Source of the DNA: Brachycybe producta
Taxonomy: Eukaryota > Arthropoda > Diplopoda > Playtdesmida > Andrognathidae
Direction of reading: 5' to 3'
DNA length: 64,000 nucleotides
Assembly: GCA_036925085.1 (NCBI GenBank)
Contig: JAUPFP010000006.1
Span: forward strand, 4,491,131 to 4,555,130
In this document: piece after piece, positions 1 to 11,846 of the stretch
How the letters are laid out: every line of letters starts with the position of its first letter
Position numbering within the stretch: the stretch's first letter is position 1
The notes under the pieces: model-generated
What the model saw: only the letters and a program-made list of their open reading frames with translations
The model's database searches: none
What the model was told of the DNA's origin: nothing
Translations under genes and position numbers: made by a program

Positions 1-20
1 ACCGGCAGCTGTGTACACGC

Positions 21-59
21 TCCCCTCCCTCCCTCCCTCCCTCCCTCCCTCCCTCCTCC
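21..59. repeat. CCCT microsatellite
   Basis: A pyrimidine-only run of CCCT/CCTC units at the left edge. It is a simple repeat. The unit is CCCT, not CCCTAA, so it is not telomeric. Confidence 0.95.
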
Positions 60-347
60 AAATAAATTCATAATTATTTTACTGCAATGGCTGCCCATAA
101 GTGAAAAACAAAAAAAAAAGAACAATGGAAATAGGATTTTTAGAAGAAACTTCTTTTGCAAACTTTAAACATGTAACTGATAAATAGACAGGAGAGTATT
201 TATTTAATAAGTTAACAATTAATAAGCTGGAATTTTTTGTATTTGTTTCGATTAGTAGTCGCTTAGCCTCTAAGCAGGAGATTTGTACAACCAATAAAAC
301 AAATCCGCAGGCTCTTTGGAGGCTAGCGGCAAGTGTGCCCAGCAGTA

Positions 348-498
348 AAATTTTGTTGGCCCCGCCCTTTTATGAGCGTCAGACCAAATATCAACCAATT
401 AGAAATTGAAAAGGACGGGGCATGTGACATATCAGACCAAGTAACAAACCCAATTGGAAATTGATGACGCTCATAAAAGGGCGGGGCCAACAAAATTT
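348..498. repeat. Foldback MITE, family 1 copy A
   Basis: Perfect 34-bp inverted arms lie at 348-381 and 465-498; each contains the core CCCGCCCTTTTATGAGCG. The centre carries ACCAATTAGAAATTGA. A related element at 23870-24025 shares the central block and the arm layout, so this is a dispersed family and not a chance palindrome. No coding capacity. Confidence 0.85.
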
Positions 499-652
499 GT
501 ATTCTTTCTTTCTATTAGGAACCGTTTAGACTTAAGAATGCGCAACTAGATCATTTATTTTTTTATCTCTGTAGCGTTAGATGGCGCCACTAGCCCTCTC
601 ATAAACATGTACTGCCACGCTTCAACTCTTGACTCACCTTCCATTTTTTTTT

Positions 653-736
653 CACGTGGAAAACTTTTAATTGCGGGTCGTTATTTCTACACGTGCTCTC
701 TTCACTTATACATGTTCTGTGTAAGTTTGTCACGTG
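653..736. promoter_or_regulatory. Three CACGTG E-boxes
   Basis: Palindromic CACGTG sites occur at 653-658, 690-695 and 731-736, spaced 37 and 41 bp apart, and a TATAAA-like string follows near 796. CACGTG is the class-B bHLH binding site. The location is inside or downstream of the transporter gene, so the target is unknown and chance is possible. Confidence 0.35.
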
Positions 737-1088
737 CTGATGAAAGCTCAAGGCTGCATTCTATTGCAACTAATTGGCGAGTGTAGTTTGCCACCTATAA
801 AGGTTGCAGGCGCCATCTATCCTTGCGTTTCCACAAGTATTTTTTCTATGAAGCCCTCTTAATATACGAGCTCGTACAGCTTTTTGCACATTATTTTGAA
901 CACGCAACCTATATAAACTCCACAGGTTTAACTTTGAGGCTATATAGCTGCTCCAAATCGGTGCTCCAATTTAATAAAACTTCCAATCCCATCATATTTA
1001 TTAATTATGCAAAGCAAAAAATGTATTAGATATAATAACAGTATGGCATTTTATTTATATTGAATGAATGAATGGATGGGGGTCACGG

Positions 1089-1310
1089 GTCAGACGAAAA
1101 AGCACGGAAAACACTTGCAAACAGACGAAAACCAAGTGGAAGCACACGGAAAAACACAAAACGGCACGTGTTTTCCGTCTGTTGGCAAGCGTTTTCGCGC
1201 GTTTTTCCGTATGTTTGCGTGGCTTTTCTATGCTTTTTCACACCTATAATGGTTTATTAAACGTTTTTTCCCCGTGCGTTTCTGTCCGTTTTTTTGTGTT
1301 TTAGTCTGAC
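1089..1310. repeat. Inverted-repeat MITE with GTCAGAC ends
   Basis: It begins GTCAGACGAAAAAGCACGG and ends with an AT-rich inverse ending GTCTGAC. Internal ACGGAAAAC and GTTTTCCGT segments form further hairpins. It stops 28 bp from the splice donor of the transporter exon. Overlapping short ORFs on the plus strand here are by-products of the repeat. Confidence 0.7.
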
Positions 1311-1338
1311 TCAATCAATACAAGACAACAATACTTAC

Positions 1339-1831
1339 AAATGACAACTGCCGCCAATAAACGAATCGCAAAGTCGGGCGGCGCACACGTGGGAAAGAAC
1401 GGCGTCAAGATATACTGAGCGAAAGTAAGGGCTGTGATGGCGTTCCCAGTAGGATTGATAACAACCAAAGCAACCCACAAATAAAGAAATGCTGGTAAAG
1501 GTCCGAAAGCCTCGTTAATGTACGCGTAATCACCGCCCGAACGCGGTATTGCCGTTCCAAGTTCGGCGTAACATTGAGCTCCGATCATAGACAGTAACCC
1601 ACATAGAATCCATACAATGAGAGCAGATCCGATCGATCCCGCTTCTCTGAGGACTCCTTTGGGTGACACGAATATTCCCGCGCCAACAATAACACCGACG
1701 ATAATTCCGACTCCATTTCCCAAACCAAGTTCCTTCTTCAATTCAACACCACCGCCGTTCCCGCCACTTTTCCCGTTCAACGGATCAGTTTCCTTCGCGC
1801 TATCTCTTTTAAGTCGCTCTTTGTGACCCAT
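1339..1831 (-). CDS. SLC7/LAT-type amino-acid transporter, first coding exon
   Basis: Light-chain amino-acid transporter of the APC superfamily (SLC7, LAT branch). Family members usually pair with an SLC3 heavy chain and exchange amino acids across the plasma membrane. The exon starts at the ATG at 1831 and ends at 1339 before a GTAAGT donor, giving 164 codons plus one base. After about 35 hydrophilic residues comes TM1 with the diagnostic [16 protein letters not shown], where the unwound GAGIF stretch binds the substrate backbone. It is followed by TM2, the [17 protein letters not shown] signature, TM3, and the start of TM4. The remaining two thirds of about 500 residues lie beyond the left edge. 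I cannot assign a paralogue (b0,+, y+LAT, LAT or asc). Family assignment is firm; the substrate is unknown. Confidence 0.87.
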
Positions 1832-3639
1832 CCTGACCCGACCACTCGAGAAATGCTTTACTCACTCACTGCCAATCTGTCACTGATGCTCTTCCGTACA
1901 TTTTGCTACTTGATTCATCCTCCCTTTAAAACGCTCACTTCATTTAACGGAGCGAAAAAAAGCTCTTATCTCTCTCTATATATATATTGTACCTTATTCA
2001 ATAAAACAAAGCTCACTTTTTCTTTTTAGCAGATTTAGGAATTTCAGGGAAACTTTGAAACTCTTGCATCAGCTTTTCTTTTAAGAACCCCCCAAAAAAC
2101 GACATAAAAAATACACCCCACAGTGGCCCAGACTATTATATTTCCATCATTATGGTATAGTGGATTTTTTCCGCTCGCCCTCTTTGCAATTTCCTACATA
2201 TAGATCCTACAATTGTATCAAAAGTCTGGAAAACTTCCCGCCACTGACCAATGATAAGCAAGGCTAAATTACGAGCGGGGTTAAAGTTCACTCGAGTGAC
2301 ACACACACTGACGAGAGACCCCTGTTGTGTATTGTAATCTTGAGATAAACCAACAAACTTGCATTAAATATTCACAGATGTTATGTAAATTTATAATAGA
2401 AACACAATATAATCACTTAATCAGTATTAATAACAATGTAGAGATTTCCTGCAATTTTGTTGTAATTTTTAACATAGCGGAATATTATTGTAAAATATAA
2501 TTATGCAATGTGCTGAAAAAGATGGAACAAATAAAAATTGTCAGTGCTCCGGGGCCGTAACAAGAGGATGGCATGGCCCTTGTCCAAAATATTTTTTTCA
2601 GAAAACCCCTCTTCGTTTTTGACAGTCTTCACGCCTTAAAACATCAACATAAAATCACAAATAATTTTTTAAAAATTCAATTGTTTGTCATGTTATTAAT
2701 TCCAAATTGAAATTTGTAACTTACTGTAAAATTATGTGATACAATGTGTAGGTTTAGATATAGGTTTAGAAAATTAATCTTAAATGTTATAATAAATTTC
2801 AGTTATTTGTAAATTTGTATGCAGTAGTTACGAGTAGTATTGTACAGTGCCGCAACTAGGAATTGTGTGCCCGGAGACTACATTACTGTGAACGCCCCTA
2901 ACCTCCCTAAAGGCTACTCACACAAATTTGAGTAGTTTGTATAGTGTGAATAAATGTGAATTTTTAGGCTTGCAAGTGAATTAGCTTAAAATCAAAAACT
3001 ACTCTATTCTCTTTAGTAGGCATTGCTTTTAACACTTTTTGTAAATTTTGCAAATTGCACAACGGATTTACTAGTGTGAATAATATATACACCACATGAA
3101 AACTTCTAAATTAATGTGCAATAAGAAAAATAGAGGAAAATAGTGGAAAAAAGTAGAATTTCAAAATTTATAAGCCTTTTTTAATTTTTAAACGTTTGGC
3201 GCCCCTGTTTGATGGCGCCCGGAGATTAACTTTCCTCCATGCTCCTTGTTGTTGCATCAGTGGTATTGTATGTTGTCGTTTGGGGCCCTCTTAAAGAAAA
3301 GGATCGTGTCCAGAGGACCAGTAAAATCCACTTAATAGTTATAAACCCTACATTTCTGGTACACTTAAATGCCCCACCAAGGATACTGTAGCCAAAAACG
3401 CGAGATGTTGCAAATTGAACAGTTAGTGCATATATTTTCATCGAATGTGTAAGCATGTTATATACAGGCCTGTCAAAAACGTTCAAGCTAGGAAATGTAG
3501 ACCCCATTTCAAACTGCTATAATTAAGTATTTTCGTAATCAGTCTAACTATATGTAGTGTATATGATGTACTTAAGTTACAACCGAACAGAATAAAAAAT
3601 AGAATGATTTATAAGAAGAAGAAAAAAAGTTGTATGTAA

Positions 3640-4040
3640 AACAATACAATAAGAAGAATAGCATTTATTGCTCTGGTCACCAATCATACAATGTGTTTAG
3701 GCAATAAGTGACTCAGAACACAAGTCAATATAATAATGTACATACAGTGAAAACAAATAATGAGGTTTAAGATATAGCAGTACTAGAAAAGCAAAAACAC
3801 AGGAAAAACAAGCAAAACATGAGATTGCATAGGTATTAGGTATAGTTCTTAACTATGCATATGGGTACTGTACTTTACAAAACTTTTGAAATCATCAACT
3901 GCCATCTAGTGAAAGCATAACACAACAAAAGGCATATTGAAAGTATAGATAATGAAGAATAGCTTTATTGCTAATCACTATTTGCTGGCCACCAATGTGA
4001 CTGACTAGCCAACACAGTCAATACAGTTGTGCATACGGCA
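3640..4040. repeat. Two related repeat copies
   Basis: GAAGAATAGC-TTTATTGCT followed by CACCAAT and a CAGTCAATA-like block occurs near 3652 and again near 3953. The common order of blocks suggests two diverged copies of one element, possibly a retroelement tail. Class unknown. Confidence 0.4.
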
Positions 4041-4230
4041 TAAAATAGTGAGATTCAGAAATTTTTTCTTCCTATTTTGAGGCTTATATTTGCTTTTTTG
4101 GTAGACAGACAATAAATGAAAAAAATTCGGGTGATGCAATGAAACCCATTTCATGGTGTGGGTGATATATTAAGTAACTTGGTTTTCAAGTGATTTCTTT
4201 ACATAATTGCATGTAAAAACGTAATTTAAT

Positions 4231-4330
4231 TACAGTAAAACCGTGTTATAAGTTATAACACTCCTCTTGAGGACACCAGAAAAGTGCGTTATAACCAGGA
4301 AAGCGCTATTACCGGAAATACTAATATATA
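4231..4330. repeat. Pogo/Tigger-like terminus
   Basis: TACAGTAAAACCGTGTTATA resembles the terminal repeat of pogo/Tigger elements (consensus CAGTAAAACCTCGTTATA). I did not find the matching far end, so this is a fragment or a short derivative. Confidence 0.4.
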
Positions 4331-5089
4331 TTTCATATTTTGAAAGTTTGGCTAGGTAAACAGTATACACACAAGTAGTTCATAAATCATGACGTAAGTA
4401 ATTTTTTAATAAAAAAAAACACGATCTTTCACAGACGAATGGAAACTATGGAAAGTATTAGAAAACCTAAACCATGTCCACTCTGAATTGCACGTTCCAT
4501 TCATGGGGAATAAAGACATTCTTGTCTTGCAAACTTCACTGAGAATGAATTGCATGCAACATTTCTGTTGTCACCCTTCAGGTTCATGTGCAATAAATTT
4601 TTGATGTTGAAGTGTCATCACTTAATTTATTTTAGTAATTTACATGTACTCTTCTCGTGGCTGAAACCATCCATGAAATCGTCCACTTGTAACTTGAAAA
4701 CTTCAATATTTGTTAGGTTAAATTGTAATAAATACTGCAAATTACTAAATTAGGTAACTTAATGATTTGCAACAGACGCAATTACAATTAGTACTCTGCT
4801 AGCAGCCAAATAAGCATATGGCAGAAGGACATAAAAGTCCACATGCAGCATTAAGCATTGTCAAGCACATATACCTGCACATATATAAAAACAAAATGAA
4901 TATACAATTACTTTTTCTACCGCCATACCTGCATTCATTTGGAAATGTAAATGCCATCTTCCCACCAAATGTTCCCATGCAAAGGATTCTCAAAGGCACC
5001 CTCTGATTATGCTGAATTTTGTTTGAAGCAGAGATTTCTCATCTCTGCTTCAAACAAAACAGCAAAACCAGAGTGAAATGACAAAATGT

Positions 5090-7915
5090 CTAGTCTTGAC
5101 GAACACCGTTCTTCAGTTTCATTATAACGGTTATGTACGAACCGTTCTTTAGCATTCGTTCCATGTCTAGGCCGAACTCCTCAACTAAATCGGCCAACGA
5201 AACCAACTCGGGATGAGTCAGCTCCCCTGGAAATGGCATAGTTTCTCGATCATCGCTAATGAATTCGGCTAACCTTTCACGGACAACTTTGATGAATTCG
5301 TCCTCGGCGACTGCGATTCCTTTTTCCGTTCGCTTTTTGTCGTTTCCTCCTATCTTCGAGCATTCCTCCGATTGATTCGGTTTACCGAACATGAGTGAAC
5401 ACATCAGTTTCTCTTTGGCAAGATACTTTGATTCCTTTTCATTCAAGTCGAGAATGGCCTTAGTGATGGCTCTGTCAGTGGACGACAATCGTCTAGCGTG
5501 GAGAAGAGCCACTCGAGCACCTTCATAATCCTGTAACTTTGTTTTCACAACTCCTCGTCTGTAAACAACAACAAAACTTGCTCGAGTCCAAAATTCTGGT
5601 ATGATACAGACCCATATCTACCTGTATAATGCCTTTATATTATTTGGTTCAATCTTAAGCATTTTGGTGCAGAATGCCAATGATTGGGTGAATTTTCTTT
5701 CCTCTTCGCAACACATTGCAAGATTCAAATACAATTTTTTCAACAGCGGCTGGCTAATGTCTTCATCCTCCTGGTTTCGCAACGTACAGTTCTCCAATAA
5801 ACGAACACCTCTACGATATCTAGACAACAAACAATGAGAGAACAAAATAAATATCTAATACACAATCATATCATATCTTCTCCTTCTCTCTCGCATTACC
5901 TGTGATAGGCCTTTCCGTACAAGTCCTGTTTCATGAAAGTGTTGCCTATACTGATCTCCGATTTCACAACTGCAACCACTTTTTCAAAACGTGCCGCTTT
6001 CTGTTCGTCGGTACTCAAGTTTTCGAATTCGGCCGCCGGCGCATAATCAATGTAATCTAACAACTCGACGTTGAAAAGAATAGTTGAATCTCCTGGAATA
6101 CGAGGGGGACATCCCATCGAGCCGTAACCATAATCAGATCGGACGAGAAAAGTTGCAATTTCTTTCCGACGCATCGTGTAGATCGCCTTCTCCAAACCCA
6201 AAACTATAGAACCTGAATTCAAACTAAAAAAAAAAGGCCGCGTCGTCAAACCACCTTTCTTATGAAGTAAAAGTCATTAGAGCTGAGCATTTGAAATAGT
6301 CCTAACTTTAAATTTTGAATGTGTTTTAACGTTTTTTTTTTTTGGTCATTTTTATTTATACAAATTTGTAGAACTCTTCAAACGTTGGCCATGGAAACAA
6401 AACCATTAGAAAACCTTCCTATTTAATAAATATTTATTTCAAAAATTTGGAACATACCTTATTTTCAGAGGCGCACCACGAAGACGACTAGAATCGTACG
6501 TTTCATCTCCGTATTCCAGGAAAGCACTGTAATGAATCGTAACGATAGCTCCTTCAGGAACCAGATCTCCGCTTCCCGTCACTTTCAACTAAAACGACAA
6601 TTGTAATTACGTATCTTAGCCCTCGATTTTAACGTAGCGTCATTATGAAAACAATATTAATTACAAGTTTGAGTATTCCACCGTCTCCGGAAATGTCCTC
6701 CATCTTGCGAGCCAACTGTTCGAATGGCGATCGGTCCGTTCCGTCGTCTTCTTCTTCTTCAAAACAAGGGTTCATATATTTAACTATGTCTGCGTCGTCG
6801 TAATAAGAAGTCTCGTTCTGACGATTATTCAAATCCATAGTGGATTCGTCCACTTCGAAAACGATTCCTTTATTGTTAATGACGTCACTAGGAAAACATC
6901 TCCCAACATAAATTAACCACCCTTCAACTACACTTCAATTGATTTAAACAAACTTCAAGTAGATGGCCTCTTTCAGATTCACGATCGGTTTACTAATCTC
7001 TTTCGGTCTTTCGCCTTCGAATGAAACTTCTTCGTCCTCCGAACTTCTGTCTGCTTCTTCATCATTTCTTCCATCCTTTACATCATTCACTTCAAAAAAA
7101 AATACCAAAAATAGCAACATCTGAAATATTTGTAAACATCTTGTAATATCATAACAGGAAGCCTGCAGTAAACAAATTATTTCAACTGTCAATCAATGGT
7201 GACCTTAACAAAAAATGCTTTTGGTGAATGGCTGGACCCCGAATTTTCTCATGGGATAAGTAGTTGAGAAAAGCTGCTCTATCACTTAAATCTCAGAAAT
7301 GCTTTTTTAAGACAACGATGAACAGCGGCTGAATATGGGTCGGAACAACAATAGGAACAGCCGGAACGTTAGGTCCAGTTAAATCTTAGACTAATTACAT
7401 TACTTTACTGTAAAGTAATAGTCTAAGGTTAAATGAAACTTGTTGCAATGGGTCTGGGGGGCGCGCAGCCCACAGTTTTTAAAGAATTATTTCATCAAAT
7501 GTGTCCATTGTTCTGACCGTTCCGCTTCTTGATCAAATTACAGAACAGTAAGAACAATGGACTAATTTGATGAAATAATCGTAACTGCAACAAGCTTAAT
7601 TTAACCTTAGACTATTACTCTACTAGTAATAGTCTAAGATTTAACTAAACCTAACCTTCTGACAGCACCACCCTCCCTACCCCCCCCCCTCTCTGTGGCT
7701 GAGGCCATGTACCTCTGACGTCATACGTTTCTTCTCACACTGAAGACTGTACAGATGTAACAAAATACAGTAATAACATGACCACTCCTACGAGAACTGG
7801 CGGAATACCTTAACGTAAGGTCGATTCATAACGAATGTGTCACTAAAAGATCATAAATAGACAACAGTAGACCTACGGTATACAAAGTGTCCGGCTTAAA
7901 CTTACCAATAGACAT
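5090..7915 (-). CDS. FKBP6: FKBP6/shutdown-type immunophilin with TPRs
   Basis: FK506-binding-protein fold plus TPR co-chaperone; FKBP6 and Drosophila shutdown act with Hsp90 in piRNA loading in germ cells. Exons (minus): 7915-7906, 7089-6954, 6887-6665, 6588-6458, 6223-5900, 5819-5622, 5558-5090. All phases agree, giving 496 aa. Exon 1 codes for only ten bases (ATG TCT ATT G). Residues about 1-75 are acidic. The block SPFEQLARKMEDISGDGG is the FKBP6 family signature. The FKBP domain spans about 120-225 and ends GCPPRIPGDSTILFNVELLD. TPR helices follow (about 240-370), then a charged tail. The FKBP12 active-site Trp position is Leu (GLEKAIYTM), so prolyl isomerase activity is probably weak or absent, as known for FKBP6. 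Human FKBP6 is 327 aa; the extra length is at both ends. The ATG is followed directly by a GTAAGT donor, which decides the start. Confidence 0.9.
7377..7646. repeat. Foldback MITE in FKBP6 intron 1
   Basis: Long imperfect inverted arms: AGTTAAATCTTAGACT at the left and AGTCTAAGATTTAACT at the right. Inner matches include TTATTTCATCAAAT against ATTTGATGAAATAAT and CTTGTTGCA against TGCAACAAG. No open frame of note. Confidence 0.8.
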
Positions 7916-8143
7916 TTTCGTCAATTAAAACAATGAGCCTCTGGGTTGCTATGCACACGTAAGCCTTTTCAGGCTACAAAAATACAGTCTACAAAGATTT
8001 TGAACAAAAAAAGAAAAACAATAACTTCCAGAAACGCTAAACCAACATCCGATTGCGAACAATATTCAATAACAACTTCAATGTGGCCGCGGAATGCTGT
8101 TATTTACGCCACCTAACGTCACTTGGACGAAACTATAAGTAAA

Positions 8144-8146
<3 letters not shown>

Positions 8147-8180
<34 letters not shown>
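8147..8180. repeat. TA microsatellite
   Basis: Uninterrupted TA dinucleotides directly abutting the left end of the 8181-8668 element. Confidence 0.95.
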
Positions 8181-8183
<3 letters not shown>

Positions 8184-8668
8184 GTAGCTCAACTACATAT
8201 TAAAAAGTCATGTGTGAGCCATGTTCTGCTTTTGCATGTTTATTGAATCGTACTGCAACTTAGAAAAAAATTTAGCTCTGAGTAGAAGTGGCGCCATCTA
8301 TTGGCCTCATTCAGACAACACAGAAATGCTCCATGGCCATAGCCTCCTATAAATACTATCTATAGGAGGTTATACCCCATCGGGCCCATCATAAGAAAGC
8401 ATTACAATTTGTTCCACGCCCACAGATTGACAAGCCACATTTGACCGTCTGTAGACTGTACCAGAGTCTTTCGAGTTGCTTTACCTTTATGAATTTATCT
8501 TGATTTTTATAAAGAGACCCTTAGATTTATTTTAATAATTCCAACCACTATTTCCGCATGTTCATTGAATCACATTTTAACTGAAGAAAAAGTTTAGCAA
8601 TAAGTAAAGGTTGCGCCATCTATTGGTCATACTTTCTTCACAAGCAAAGCCTTTAGTTGAGCTACCTC
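8181..8668. mobile_element. Inverted-repeat element with GAGGTAGCTCAACTA ends
   Basis: Left end GAGGTAGCTCAACTA, right end TAGTTGAGCTACCTC, flanked by TATA on both sides. Internally there are two direct half-copies: each has GCATGTT-ATTGAATC, then AGAAAAA-TTTAGC, then GCGCCATCTATTGG (8291 and 8614). The element is thus an internal duplication within terminal inverted repeats. It has no transposase and sits in the FKBP6/LENG1 promoter interval. Confidence 0.8.
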
Positions 8669-9132
8669 TATATATCTGTATTGACAGTAATTCTCCTGCA
8701 GTCCTAAATAAATTAGGACTTTAATTACAATATAAATTGCAGTCTGCTAGAACTTTGTAATACAATATAGCCTATATAGGTAATATTTTTTAAAACTTCA
8801 TATGGTATAATATAATTATAATATCAATCAGTATACAGTTTGTTGTAGAAGAGTTAAATACAGCTGCCAAAATGGGATTTCTACCTGGAAAGGTTGATAT
8901 TTCGTTCGTGCGGCGAGCGAAGATCATAAGATCCTTACCGCTATGCCATCTTCTAAAAGTTGTCTAGCACAAAACATGGTGCTGCAGCTATTTTATATGA
9001 GAATTTTGAGTCTCGAGAGAGCTACATTTTCTACCACAAGCTATCAATCATTGTTCACAAATTTGAATTTAATTTTTTGTTTAACAAATTTATGATTTAG
9101 GTTCTTGATAAGTTAAACAAAAGAGGATTAAA

Positions 9133-10397
9133 ATGAATATATTACCCAAGAAAAGGTAAGAATTACCAAACGTATGGAACTGTCAAAAGTGATTCCACTA
9201 ACTTAACTGTTTCACTTCATACTTTAGATGGCACGTAAGGACCAAGGAGAACATCGCAAGAGTTAGGAGAGACGAAGCGAAAGCTGCCGAAGAGGAAAAA
9301 GAGATTCAACGAAGGATACAACTTGCAGTAGACAACTTAAAGATTTGATTAAAGTTTCGATCTTACTTCAGATTGATGGTTTATTCATTATTTTCTAAGG
9401 AACAAGAAGCAAGAACCAATGCATTACGACAACAGGCGAGGTTGCAGGTCCAAGGAACGGACGAAGAAGACGGAAACGGGACAGTCATCGTATCGAGAAC
9501 GACGACGGAAGAGCTGGCGGTCTTACCTTGCAGCACGGAGGAAACGACAGAACCTAAACACGTGAACTTCTTTAAAGAAGTCGAAGAAGGAGTAAGAGAT
9601 TGAATTGATAAGATTGTCACTTGCTAAACATATTGTTGTTCATTCTACAGCAAAAGAGTTTCGGGACAAACAAGGATCATGAAGAAGAAAAGAGAGAAGA
9701 AAAGGAAAAGTATGAAAAGAGTATCGGACTTCTCACTTACCTTGGACAGAGTTCACTCGAAAGCAAAGGTGAGTTTTTGATGTCGAAACAACCGTCGAGT
9801 GTCTTCAATTTTCTCGTATTTCAGAACAACCGTGGTATGAAAAAGCACCTAATAAACGATTCAAAACAGGAGAGGAACCAAAGTGAAGTCTTTATTTTTT
9901 GTCAAGAACTGCTGAATGTATTCATTTAAATATGTTCTATCACACACAGAGAGGAAGCTGGAATTAAAAGCAAATCATTTCTGGATCCTTTGAAAGACGT
10001 GCGCAGATATCTGGATATGTTGGGAGAAGGAAGTTCGAAAGGGAAGAAGAGTAACAAGAAGACGAAGCATAAAGAGGAATGGAAGAACAGCAAGAAAGAA
10101 TCTACGAGAAAGAATAAAAAATGTCACAAGAAACATCGAAAAGGGAAGAGATCGCGTTCGAGCAGCAGCGAATCTGAAACGGAAGTGGATAGAAAGAAGC
10201 AACAGTTGGAACAGTTACGAGCCGAACGACTGAAAAGAGAAAAAGAAGAGACGATGAAAGCCGAAAAGTTACTGGCAAAACTTAGAGGAGAAGTGGAACC
10301 CGATTCGAAATCAAAGAAACCTGAATCGGATGGCTCTCAGAGGTACAATTCACAATTTAATCCACATCTAGCAAGAAAATATAAACCGAATCCGTGA
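9133..10397 (+). CDS. LENG1: LENG1 (leukocyte receptor cluster member 1 homologue)
   Basis: Conserved nuclear protein with an N-terminal Cir_N domain; its molecular role is poorly defined, with reported association with spliceosomal material. Exons: 9133-9155, 9228-9327, 9400-9591, 9651-9768, 9825-9882, 9950-10397. Phases close to 313 codons (312 aa). The protein opens [20 protein letters not shown], nearly the human N-terminus. It continues with [20 protein letters not shown], then a Lys/Ser-rich low-complexity stretch (about 190-235), [13 protein letters not shown], and the C-terminal signature [16 protein letters not shown]. Residues 20-70 and 235-280 are predicted helical and highly charged. 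The start is fixed by the family N-terminus. A polyadenylation signal lies 17 bases after the stop. I am confident of the orthology, not of the biochemical function. Confidence 0.95.
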
Positions 10398-10413
10398 TTT
10401 AACTTGAAATGTG

Positions 10414-10419
10414 AATAAA
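10414..10419 (+). terminator. LENG1 polyadenylation signal
   Basis: AATAAA 17 bases after the stop codon, followed by T-rich sequence. A canonical signal in the right place, so a very short 3' UTR is expected. Confidence 0.7.
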
Positions 10420-11846
10420 GTTTCTTTGAATAATTTTTATTTAAATTGTTGGTGTTTATTTCAATTAAAAGCTAAAATAAAAGTTAAATTATATTCCCGA
10501 ATTTCCAATTGTATATATTGGGGGCACATCACACATAGCAGCACATTAAAATAATTACCCTTAAATGGCTGATTTCGTTAGCTGATCGTTTTGAAAACGA
10601 CCAGGTTTTCTAGAAAACAGCCTTTAATAACGTACTAAGGAGTACGATCGTGGCTCTCCTGCGTGCAAAAAGCGTTTTAAAACGTCGGGGAGTTTTTCTA
10701 AAATGTCTCCAGTCGACCTTATAGTAAGAAGAGAGAAACTATTAAAATGTTCTGTAGGAACAGCGGATTATCGCAAAGAGTGATTGCAGTTACTTACGGC
10801 AGTTTTGTTCGTATTATGGAAATTGAATCGCAGAACTTTGACAGAACATTAACGTTTTACAGGCAATAAGTTTCACGTTAAACGCTGACAATAACTACCA
10901 TGATCCTATCAATCTGAGGCACGGTTGCCACTCAACCTGAAAGTGTCAGGGTAATTTTAACATTTCCCCCAAAAAAGTCTGGGAATTTCAAATAAAAAGT
11001 ATGTATCTAACAATATTCCAGTGATTCAAAAAACAAAGGCCAAAAATCCAGAACATTTTTAAATGCTCTAAAAAGGGCATAACAATGCCCAGAAGTCTCA
11101 AAATGCTTTAAAAAAAAACAAAGATTCAATTTTTAAAATACTAAAAAAAAAAAAAATGGGAAAAACAGGGTTGCCACTCAATCTGAAAACCTGGAAAGGT
11201 CAGAATATTAGAAAATGTTCACGTCAGCGATTTCGAATTGGAAAAAACTGGTAAAGTCGTTAATCACAATCACCAAACAACAAATTTCTTTTGACCAACT
11301 TTCGTTGTTCAGCTTTCAAAAACAAAAAAAAACATTTACTAATTTGATTCAAAAGAAGAAATGAAAACATTCAAAGTGAGGAAAGACATTAAAACAAGAA
11401 GTTAAACGAGAGAATGATCTGACTCCCATTTAAAGGCTACGCCAATCGTCATTATCGATTGAAATACGAAAAAATTCTCATCTAAAATCTAATTAACGAC
11501 ATGAATACAAGCTTTAATTTTTTTGTATATCAGAACGATGGGAGATAAGATTAACTTAACGAACACCCTGTTCATTAAAAATGATCATTAATGAAACAGC
11601 CGCCATATTAATTTCCCTAAACGTTAAAACAATTTAAAAAGAACCACGTTTTCAAGTTCGCATTTCGATAAATCGCCATCAGAAAAACTGTCAAGCTCTA
11701 AGCTTTCGAGACTATTTCATAGACTCCTCGGTTTTCGAACAGAAGAAAAAGAACAAGATAAAAAAAGCCCGTACTTTGGCCACAAGAATAGTACGTTCCC
11801 TACTAAAACAAACCCATATCAAAGCAAATAATGATTATCGACCCGA
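10420..11846. other. Convergent intergenic region, LENG1 to MOB4
   Basis: Holds the 3' UTRs of both genes, a two-unit repeat at 10923-11265 and otherwise AT-rich sequence without ORFs I recognise. Confidence 0.5.
10923..11265. repeat. GGTTGCCACTCAA repeat, two units
   Basis: GGTTGCCACTCAA-CTGAAA begins at 10923 and again near 11168, about 245 bp apart. The same unit, inverted, recurs twice at 43964-44340 (ATTGAGTGACAACC and ATTGAGTAGCAACC). A dispersed family that tends to occur in tandem pairs; class unknown. Confidence 0.6.

Larger units (their letters stand above)
1..1338. other. Transporter intron 1, partly in window
   Basis: Sequence downstream of the only visible transporter exon on the minus strand. 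It holds the CCCT repeat, a foldback MITE, the E-box group and a second inverted-repeat element. I found no further transporter exon, so the next one must lie left of the window. Confidence 0.6.
1832..5089. other. Intergenic, transporter to FKBP6
   Basis: No gene recognised. It contains the transporter promoter side (1832 upward), AT-rich unique-looking sequence, two related repeat copies around 3640-4040, and a pogo/Tigger-like terminus at 4231. The short ORFs here match nothing I recognise. The region also includes the FKBP6 3' UTR just below 5090. Confidence 0.5.
7916..9132. promoter_or_regulatory. Divergent FKBP6/LENG1 upstream region
   Basis: The start codons of FKBP6 (minus, 7915) and LENG1 (plus, 9133) face away from each other. 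The 1.2 kb between them must hold both promoters and 5' UTRs. Nearly half is occupied by a TA repeat and the 488-bp inverted-repeat element at 8181-8668. No TATA box could be assigned with confidence. Confidence 0.45.

Noticed and set aside
823-1029. 68-codon ORF downstream of E-boxes
   Set aside because: Composition matches AT-rich intron sequence and no domain or splice context supports it.
9621-9929. 102-codon ORF as a separate gene
   Set aside because: It reads through LENG1 exons 4 and 5 and their introns; the spliced LENG1 model explains the conserved part.
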